Shown one piece after another: positions 1 to 6,800 of a stretch of DNA of 7,853 nucleotides (positions within the stretch are counted from its first letter, which is position 1; the number at the start of each line of letters is the position of its first letter). Origin of the DNA: JAFNAG01 sp964353465 (GTDB taxonomy: Bacteria; Acidobacteriota; UBA6911). The translations under genes were made by a program, and so were the position numbers. The DNA lies in NCBI GenBank assembly GCA_964353465.1, contig CAYGWQ010000262.1, positions 1 to 7,853 on the forward strand. Direction: 5' to 3'. The notes below the pieces were generated by a model. It was not told the origin of the DNA, searched no databases, and saw nothing but the letters and a program-made list of their open reading frames with translations.

Positions 1-153
1 GTATCCATGCCCGTCTGCACCGCCTCGCTACGAAATCTGGTGAGAAATGCGGGCTAGAAGGGCTGCCGGATCTCCAGCAATCGCGCCATGGCCTCCCTGG
101 TTCTCCATGGGGGCCGTGCGGCCGCATCGCCGGCGCAGTGCGCGAACAGAACC
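1..153. other. Region downstream of aroA with no supportable gene
   Basis: These bases lie 3' of aroA, which is transcribed leftward. On the minus strand several short reading frames exist, such as a 26-codon ATG frame starting at about 113 and an 11-codon frame starting at 91, but none resembles the usual aroA neighbours such as cytidylate kinase. An ATG at 8-6 on the minus strand could open another gene that runs off the window, but only two codons are visible. A NotI-type palindrome, TGCGGCCGCA, lies at 117-126. No U-tract terminator was found after aroA, so the transcript may continue past the window edge. Confidence 0.5.
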
Positions 154-1460
154 TCAGCGGTGTTGTAGGGGATGAATCGCGCGGGCGCGGTCGAGAATCT
201 CGTAGAATCCGGGGAAGCTCACATCCGCGCACTCAGCCGCATGGATGTGCGTCTCGCCGGAGGCCACTAAACCCGCAACGGCAAAGGTCATTGCAATCCT
301 GTGATCGCCGTAAGTCTCGATTTCTGCGCCCCGGAGACGCTGTCCGCCCGGGATAGCAAGTCCGTCGGATTGCTCTTCGACGACCGCCCCCATGGCGCGC
401 AGGTTCGCGGCAATGGTCGCAATCCGGTCGCTTTCCTTGATGCGCAGTTCGGCCGCGTCGCGAATAGCCAGACCGCCGGCCTGCGATGCATACACGGCAA
501 GGATCGGAATCTCATCAATCAGCGCTGCGGTCAACTCCCCCTGAACCGGCGGCAGCCTCTCTCCCAGGGCAGATGGGTCACAGAGTACCCGGAGATCGCC
601 CCGCGCTTCGCCGGCATGGTGCGATTCGTTCTCCACCGAGAGATTTACTCCTGCCGCTTTCAGGTAGTCGATCAGCGCACGGCGCCGCGGATTCAGCGCA
701 ACCTGGGGAAGGAGTATTGCCGAGCCGGGCACCAAAGCCGCGGCGACCATAAAAAAAGCAGCACCCGACAAGTCCCCCGGGATGTCAAGTTGCCGGGCTT
801 CGAGGCTCGGACCTGGCTCAACTTCGATCCAGTGCCCCCGTTGCCGCACCGTACCGCCGAAATGCCGCAGCGCGATCTCGGTGTGATCACGCGTCGCGAC
901 CTTTTCTTCCACCGCGGTCACGCCATCGGCATACAGGCCTGCGAGCAGAACACAGGATTTGACCTGGGCGCTGGCGACCGGGAGCGAGTAGCGTATCGCG
1001 CGGAGGGGGCCGCCCAGGATGCTCAACGGCGGAAAGCCTCCTTCGCCGGAACCGATCCGGGCACCCATCAGGCGCAGGGGCGTCATGATTCTGCCCATGG
1101 GGCGCCGCGAGAGTGACGCATCACCCGTGAGCACCGCAGGAAAGGGCTGGCCGGCCAAAATGCCGGAGAGCAAGCGCATGGTAGTGCCGGAGTTCCCGGC
1201 ATCGAGCATGGCACTGGGCGAATGCAAGCCAAACAGCCCGTCGCCGGTGATGAAAACGCTGGTGGCCCGGGTTTCAACCTCGACTCCCAATCCGCGCAGG
1301 CAGCGCAGGGTGCTCTGACAATCCTGGCTGCCGGCGAAATGCCGCAGTTCCGACCTCCCCCGGGCGAGCGCTGCCAGCATGGCGTATCGGTGGGAAATCG
1401 ACTTGTCGCCCGGACATGGAATGGCACCGCGCAAGGGCTCTCCGGGTTGGATTGAGCGGA

Positions 1461-1464
<4 letters not shown>
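154..1464 (-). CDS. aroA: 3-phosphoshikimate 1-carboxyvinyltransferase (EPSP synthase)
   Basis: AroA transfers the enolpyruvyl group of phosphoenolpyruvate to shikimate 3-phosphate, giving EPSP, in the cytoplasmic shikimate pathway to chorismate and the aromatic amino acids. The 436-residue protein is of normal length and complete. Visible motifs in order are PGDKSISHR (18-26, substrate-binding Lys21, Ser22, Arg26), DAGNSGTTMRLLSG (88-101, PEP-binding loop), GDASLSRRPMGRI (114-126), SAQVK (165-169), LIDEIP (315-320, Asp317 matching the catalytic Asp313 of E. coli), KESDR (343-347) and YGDHR (385-389). The NSGTT and GDASLSRRPM wording resembles Bacillus-type rather than enterobacterial enzymes. 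The position matching E. coli Lys411, just before the (T/S)FP motif, appears to be Val. The ATG overlaps the uvrB stop codon as ATGA, and a GGAG Shine-Dalgarno site lies 8 nt upstream, which fixes the start and implies translational coupling to uvrB. Confidence 0.97.
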
Positions 1465-3545
<2,081 letters not shown>

Positions 3546-3609
3546 GGCGAAAACGGGCCCCGCAAGCCGCCGCGCCAGAAGGGCTTCCTGGCGAGCAGCC
3601 CAAACTTTT

Positions 3610-3615
3610 ATTATA
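3610..3615 (-). promoter_or_regulatory. Candidate -10 box of the uvrB-aroA promoter
   Basis: The minus strand reads a perfect TATAAT here, followed by AAAAG. Transcription would start near 3603, giving a leader of about 58 nt before the uvrB ATG at 3545. No good TTGACA-like -35 box lies at 16-18 bp spacing, so strength is uncertain. The leader could form a small hairpin (3574-3592, seven pairs with one G-U, five-base loop). No LexA-like site was recognised. The position supports the MDKK start over longer upstream starts. Confidence 0.45.
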
Positions 3616-3760
3616 CCCCAAGTGCCCCTGCCGCTTCCCCGCTTCTCTGTCCGCCAACTGCATTGCAGGCAGCAGGCGTTGGCACCCGAAAGAACAGCAT
3701 CGCACGGCAAAAACCGACTACGAAATGCACGACCCAGCATAGCCGCAGCTAAAGAATCAC

Positions 3761-3778
3761 ACCACAAAGACGTGGAGA
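3761..3778. repeat. 9-bp repeat unit ACCACAAAG with a degenerate second unit
   Basis: ACCACAAAG at 3761-3769 is the exact reverse complement of the unit CTTTGTGGT at 4504-4512. It is followed by a degenerate second unit (3770-3778). Strings of this kind (ACCACAAAG, ACACGAAGG and variants) recur between genes in several soil and delta-type bacteria in my recollection. Here the copy lies at the uvrB-proximal edge of the island and faces the copy next to nth. Confidence 0.45.
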
Positions 3779-3818
3779 AGCTGTGATTAAATTGGCCAAG
3801 CATGAAGAAGACGGGAGA

Positions 3819-3842
3819 CAGGAGTCAGGAGTCAGGAGTCAG
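3819..3842. repeat. Heptamer tandem repeat (CAGGAGT)x3
   Basis: Three perfect copies of CAGGAGT (3819-3825, 3826-3832, 3833-3839) are followed by a partial CAG. The layout recalls the short tandemly repeated repetitive (STRR) heptamers described in filamentous cyanobacteria, although the sequence is different. The unit is related in style to the CGGAGGT heptamers at the ends of nth and the transporter gene in this window. Confidence 0.85.
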
Positions 3843-3940
3843 AATGCGTCAAGATCGACCCCAATTTGAAGTGAATGCTGCAAGCCAAATCAAAGGCATA
3901 CTTTACGCCGCTACTACATGCCGATCGACCGGAGAGTCCT

Positions 3941-3956
3941 TCTCCTGACTTCTCCT
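3941..3956. repeat. Imperfect inverted partner of the CAGGAGT heptamers
   Basis: The 16 bases here read on the opposite strand as a purine-rich string containing GTCAGGAG, which matches eight bases of the heptamer array at 3819-3842 in inverted orientation. About 100 bp separate the two. The match is short, so this may be a degenerate array end or chance. Confidence 0.3.
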
Positions 3957-4168
3957 CGCCTCCGGCAATTAATTCACAGCATCGGGGGCGCTAAGATGCA
4001 AAACATGCGGCCATCCATTTCGCTGACTTTGAGTCGTGGCGCCTTCGCGTCTCTCCGGAAAAGTTCTTGCCGGGTGGCAAAGGAGTTACGAGGAAGTAGT
4101 CTAGTTTCTGTCACGAAACTCCCATCGAGTCCTCGCAGCGCGGCCCCGGAGGGGTCAGCAGATAATAG

Positions 4169-4188
4169 CCGGGGGTGTGAACCCCCGG
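4169..4188. repeat. Perfect 8-bp hairpin, left arm of the 278-bp element
   Basis: CCGGGGGT and ACCCCCGG pair perfectly around the loop GTGA, preceded by AGATAATAG. It is the mirror counterpart of the hairpin at 4289-4308, whose stem sequence differs while its length and flanks are kept. Confidence 0.8.
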
Positions 4189-4288
4189 ATAGGATGTTGC
4201 ATTTGATGAGCCCCGGCAGGGGCGAAAGATCTTTGTCGGCAACTATTTCTGTCGCCCCTTCAGGGCTCCGCGTCGATTTCTGTCCTAA

Positions 4289-4308
4289 CCCCGGGCTCGC
4301 GCCCGGGG
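4289..4308. repeat. Perfect 8-bp hairpin, right arm of the 278-bp element
   Basis: CCCCGGGC and GCCCGGGG pair perfectly around TCGC. It is followed by CTATTATCT, the inverse of the sequence before the left-arm hairpin. There is no U-tract after it on either strand, so a Rho-independent terminator role is not supported. Confidence 0.8.
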
Positions 4309-4485
4309 CTATTATCTTTCCGCCCCTCTGGGGCTAGCCCGCTGGCCGAACGAGTTTCGCGACAGAAACTAGTCTAATGGAGCGATTGCAGGCATTTTGG
4401 CATTTGACTGTGTTGCCGGATTTATGAAATCGTGTACTGAGTCTGAGGCTGACAGGGTAAGGTCCCAAAGATCAAACCATCAATC

Positions 4486-4512
4486 CTTCGAGGTCTTCGA
4501 GGTCTTTGTGGT
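4486..4512. repeat. 9-bp tandem repeat CTTCGAGGT x2 plus CTTTGTGGT
   Basis: Two perfect CTTCGAGGT units (4486-4494, 4495-4503) and a variant CTTTGTGGT (4504-4512) run into a T-rich tract. They end 24 bp before the nth start, so they probably lie in its leader or promoter region. The last unit is the inverse of the one at 3761. Confidence 0.8.
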
Positions 4513-4536
4513 TTTTATTTCGGTATCTGAATTCCA

Positions 4537-5196
4537 ATGAACACAGCCACGATGGAGAAGGTATTGAGCATCCTGCGGAGGGAAGTCCGCAAATGGAAAG
4601 TTCCCGCCGTCGGCATTGTGGCCGAACAGGCGGTCGACCGGCCCTTTGAGACTCTGGTCAGCACAATCCTGTCTTTGCGTACCAAGGACGCTGTAACCGA
4701 GCAGGCTTCCTGCCGCCTGCTTTCGCGTGCTCCGACACCCGAGGCTATCGCCGCGCTCCCGATCGCACGGATCGAGACATTGATCTATCCGGCAGGTTTC
4801 TACCACACCAAGGCAAGAAATCTCCGGGAGACCGCCCGGATTCTGCTGCAGGACTATGGGGGAAAAGTGCCGCGCACCATGGCGGAACTGCTCGAGCTCC
4901 CCGGCGTGGGCAGGAAGACCGCCAATCTGGTTATTACCGTGGGCTACGGGGGCTACGGGATTTGCGTCGACACTCACGTGCATCGGATCTCGAACCGCTG
5001 GGCCTACGTCAAAACCAGGACGCCCGAACAGACCGAGTCTGCTCTGCGCGACAAGCTGCCGAGAAAGCACTGGAGGACGTACAATGACCTTCTGGTAACC
5101 TTCGGCCAGAACCTATGTCTGCCGGTCTCCCCATGGTGCAGCCGGTGCCCGCTCGCGCAGTACTGCAGAAAAGTGGGCGTGAGCCGGCACCGGTGA
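4537..5196 (+). CDS. nth: Endonuclease III (DNA glycosylase/AP lyase)
   Basis: Nth removes oxidised pyrimidines from DNA and nicks the resulting abasic site, starting base excision repair. The 219-residue protein has the expected length. It contains LSLRTKD (46-51 region), the helix-hairpin-helix LPGVGRKTAN (121-130) with catalytic Lys127, VDTHVHR (144-150) with catalytic Asp145, and a C-terminal [4Fe-4S] ligand set Cys194-X6-Cys201-X2-Cys204-X5-Cys210, exactly the classical spacing. All key residues are present. The ATG at 4537 is the first after an in-frame TGA at 4528. Met6 (4552) is an alternative that would give an N-terminus starting MEKVLSIL. Neither start has a convincing Shine-Dalgarno sequence. 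The gene stands alone, divergent from uvrB across the repeat island, and converges on the transporter gene. Its stop codon runs directly into a heptamer repeat array. Confidence 0.96.
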   Translation: MNTATMEKVLSILRREVRKWKVPAVGIVAEQAVDRPFETLVSTILSLRTKDAVTEQASCRLLSRAPTPEAIAALPIARIETLIYPAGFYHTKARNLRETARILLQDYGGKVPRTMAELLELPGVGRKTANLVITVGYGGYGICVDTHVHRISNRWAYVKTRTPEQTESALRDKLPRKHWRTYNDLLVTFGQNLCLPVSPWCSRCPLAQYCRKVGVSRHR

Positions 5197-5230
5197 ATTC
5201 CGGCCTCCGACCTCCGAGTTCCGACCTTCG
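5196..5230 (+). repeat. Heptamer array at the 3' end of nth
   Basis: Five 7-bp units, AATTCCG GCCTCCG then ACCTCCG AGTTCCG then ACCTTCG, begin at the last base of the nth stop codon. The consensus is roughly (A/G)CCTCCG. The 21 bases at 5211-5231 can pair with 5330-5350 at 18 of 21 positions, plus one G-T. The array is thus the inverted counterpart of the one inside the convergent transporter gene. With about 100 bp between, the two could form a long-range hairpin and may act in termination from both sides, although no U-tract is present. Confidence 0.8.
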
Positions 5231-5299
5231 ACTGGAAGTGGATTTACGGTTCCTGAATCAGGCCACACCCCCCCCTTTACATCGAGTGACCATGCGCCG

Positions 5300-6613
5300 T
5301 TAAGATAGGCGGACGTCGGAACCCGGAGGTCGGAAGTCGGAACCCGGAGGCCGGAGGTCGGGTCGCGATCGGGCGGCAGCCTGGATGGCAGGCCCGATCG
5401 ATCTCCAGGCGTAACCGAGAAGGAGCAGGAAAACGAAGCCGTTGAAGAAAAAAATCGCGCGCATGCTCAAGTGGGTGAGTGCGCCCGCCATGACCGGTCC
5501 CAGGGCAGCACCCATGAGCGACGCGCTGGCCAGAAAGGAGAAGGATGTCGCCCGTGTCTCCTGGGGAATGACCAGACTTGCGAGCGTGTAGATCACGACC
5601 ATGCAGCCGCCCGCCAGGAGCCCGAGCGCCAGACGCAGCACCAGCAGTTGCGGCGTCGACCAGACGAGGCCCATGGGCAGGCAAAGCAGAACACCGGCGC
5701 TCAAGCGCCAAAGCAGCAGGCGCCGCGCCGAGCCCGCTTTCAGTCGGCGCCCCAGCACCAAGGCCGAGACTGCTTCGGCTAGAAGCCCGAGAGAAATGAT
5801 CAATCCCGCTGTTTTTGCCGCGTTTTTCAGGCTCGTGCCGAGATTAAGGATGTAGAGCGGAATCACGGGAGCGAAACTGCGCTCCACAAAATTCACGGAA
5901 AAGAGCACCGTCATCATGACGCCGAACGAAGGTATGGCCGCTGCCTGTTTCCATGAGATTTTCCTGTCCGAAGCTCCGCGCGTCGCGACGGTCGCCGCGG
6001 AATCCTGATCTCTATACAGCCGGTCGATCATAATCAGGGCTGCCACCGCCATGACGGCGGTGACCGCGCAGGTTCGGCGGATGCCGATCCAGTCGGCAAG
6101 CACCCCCCCAACAAACGGCCCCGTTGCGGAAGAGATCATCTGCACCGTCTGGAGGATTCCGATAGACCGGCCCAGGTGATCTTTGGGGGTAGAGGAGACA
6201 AGCAGGGGCATGGACAGAGTGGCAAATCCTCCGGCGAGGCCCAACGCCACGCGCAAGACCAGCAGTTGATAGACGCTGTTCGCAAAACCGAAGAACGCCC
6301 AGTGCAGGGCCATCGCCAGTGCACAACGCTCGACCATGAGTTTCATCCCGTACCGGTCCCCGATCCTTCCCCATGCAGGGGCAAGGAGAGCCGCCAGAAG
6401 CGGGGCAATGGTCAGGAGCAGGCCTGACCAGGTGGCGATGTTGGCCTCCCCCTTCACCCCCAGCTCTTTGACATAGAGGGGCAGGAAGGGCATCACAAAG
6501 GTGAAGCCGGAAAACACGAGGGCTGCAGCGATGTTGATGGCCAGCCGGTTCCGGCGCCATTGCTCTGCAGGCAGAAACAAGCCGAGGAGGCGTGAGCTCA
6601 TGAGGGGGGGCAT
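5300..6613 (-). CDS. MFS transporter, MdtG-like
   Basis: This is an inner-membrane major facilitator superfamily protein of 437 residues with about 12 hydrophobic segments (roughly 25-47, 60-80, 95-113, 117-140, 150-172, 178-196, 229-250, 268-288, 298-317, 321-348, 357-382, 385-403). The MFS motif A appears between segments 2 and 3 as GRIGDRYGMK (82-91). The start region FVMPFLPLYVKELGV, the TWSG segment and the VLRVALGLAGGF segment closely recall E. coli MdtG, a drug/proton antiporter, so efflux is likely, but the substrate cannot be read from sequence. The ATG at 6613 has a GGAG box 11 nt upstream (6628-6625). Met5 lacks one. Longer frames to 6907 run through the lepA start and are rejected. 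The last 20 or so residues (about 416-437) are encoded by a heptamer DNA repeat and follow the last membrane helix. The gene converges on nth and is divergent from lepA, with a palindrome upstream that may be an operator. Confidence 0.92.
   Translation of the reverse strand: MPPLMSSRLLGLFLPAEQWRRNRLAINIAAALVFSGFTFVMPFLPLYVKELGVKGEANIATWSGLLLTIAPLLAALLAPAWGRIGDRYGMKLMVERCALAMALHWAFFGFANSVYQLLVLRVALGLAGGFATLSMPLLVSSTPKDHLGRSIGILQTVQMISSATGPFVGGVLADWIGIRRTCAVTAVMAVAALIMIDRLYRDQDSAATVATRGASDRKISWKQAAAIPSFGVMMTVLFSVNFVERSFAPVIPLYILNLGTSLKNAAKTAGLIISLGLLAEAVSALVLGRRLKAGSARRLLLWRLSAGVLLCLPMGLVWSTPQLLVLRLALGLLAGGCMVVIYTLASLVIPQETRATSFSFLASASLMGAALGPVMAGALTHLSMRAIFFFNGFVFLLLLGYAWRSIGPAIQAAARSRPDLRPPGSDFRPPGSDVRLS
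5310..5365 (-). repeat. Heptamer array inside the 3' end of the transporter gene
   Basis: On the plus strand seven CGGA-starting units run without a break from 5310 to 5358 (CGGACGT, CGGAACC, CGGAGGT, CGGAAGT, CGGAACC, CGGAGGC, CGGAGGT), followed by a degraded CGGGTCG. The array lies entirely within the coding frame of the transporter gene. As three heptamers equal seven codons, it encodes the repeated peptide PPGSDFR PPGSDVR. Confidence 0.85.
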
Positions 6614-6647
6614 TGTAGCATATTCTCCGGGGTATGCAGAGTGGGCG

Positions 6648-6705
6648 CCGGCTGCCAGACGGCGCTTGGCAGTAAACAGTACTCCAAATCCCGTCTGGCG
6701 GCCGG
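6648..6705. promoter_or_regulatory. 58-bp imperfect palindrome upstream of the transporter gene
   Basis: CCGGCTGCCAGACGG (6648-6662) and CCGTCTGGCGGCCGG (6691-6705) are complementary at 14 of 15 positions, the remaining one being T-G. Inside, TTGG/CCAA (6666-6669, 6684-6687) and AGTA/TACT (6671-6674, 6680-6683) can extend the stem to a five-base loop. The element starts 35 bp upstream of the transporter ATG and ends about 47 bp before the lepA -10 box. It could be an operator for a repressor of the exporter, a leader hairpin in its mRNA, or a REP-like repeat. The sequence alone does not decide between these. Confidence 0.6.
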
Positions 6706-6751
6706 GGTCTACTTTCGCGGCCCGCCGAGGTGCGCTTCTGCAACGATTGTG

Positions 6752-6760
6752 TGCTATCAT
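6752..6760 (+). promoter_or_regulatory. Extended -10 promoter candidate for lepA
   Basis: TGCTATCAT combines an upstream TG with TATCAT (five of six matches to TATAAT). Transcription would begin near 6767, giving a leader of about 34 nt before the TTG start. No clear -35 box is seen, as is common for extended -10 promoters. Confidence 0.5.
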
Positions 6761-6800
6761 TATTGATTTGCCATAAGCAAATTCTTGGGGATCGCCGCTT

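Larger units (their letters stand above)
4098..4375. repeat. 278-bp palindromic element with 24-bp terminal inverted repeats
   Basis: The left end (4098-4121) and right end (4352-4375) are inverted repeats matching at 22 of 24 positions, with the core AGTTTCTGTC and its complement. Each end is itself a small hairpin (AGTTTC/GAAACT around a six-base loop). Between them are two mirror-image sets of hairpins. On the left: GCCCC-type at 4142-4156, CCGGGGGT/ACCCCCGG at 4169-4188 and GCCCC/GGGGC at 4210-4223. On the right, in reverse order: 4254-4266, CCCCGGGC/GCCCGGGG at 4289-4308 and GCCCC/GGGGC at 4322-4334. AGATAATAGCC precedes the left central hairpin, and its complement follows the right one. 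Near the middle is the palindrome AAAGATCTTT (4225-4234). No transposase gene and no clear target-site duplication are visible. It looks like a non-coding repeat of MITE or REP/BIME type, and an RNA element is also possible. Confidence 0.75.
3546..4536. other. Gene-free, repeat-rich island between uvrB and nth
   Basis: Roughly 990 bp separate the divergently oriented uvrB and nth. Apart from the uvrB leader and promoter (3546-3615), I see no coding signal: the open frames are short or read through palindromic repeats. The island holds a 9-bp repeat unit at 3761, heptamers at 3819, a loosely inverted partner near 3941, a 278-bp inverted-repeat element at 4098-4375 and 9-bp tandem repeats at 4486. 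In 3616-3760, 3843-3940, 3957-4097 and 4376-4485 I see only minor features: a five-pair hairpin TTGCC/GGCAA at 4067-4080 and an imperfect GGCATTTT duplication near 4391. No tRNA or recognisable small RNA was found. Confidence 0.7.

Noticed and set aside
301..1116. 271-codon open frame on the plus strand opposite aroA
   Set aside because: It is fully antisense to aroA. The composition is Arg/Pro/Gln-rich without domains, and no ribosome site supports it.
3546..3803. Upstream extension of uvrB to an earlier ATG
   Set aside because: The 86 extra codons do not resemble UvrB, and the only good -10 box lies inside them.
4142..4334. GC hairpins as Rho-independent terminators
   Set aside because: The stems are strong, but none is followed by a U-tract on either strand, and no gene ends next to them.
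3918..4337. 139-codon open frame in the repeat island
   Set aside because: Its second half is a translation of the palindromic element (strings such as PGLAPGAIIF), a known type of spurious hypothetical protein from repeats.
4404..4440. TTGACT as a -35 box for nth
   Set aside because: No acceptable -10 box is found at 16-18 bp spacing.
3819..4512. Possible CRISPR array from the tandem repeats
   Set aside because: The units are 7 or 9 bp, directly adjacent and without spacers. No cas gene is present.
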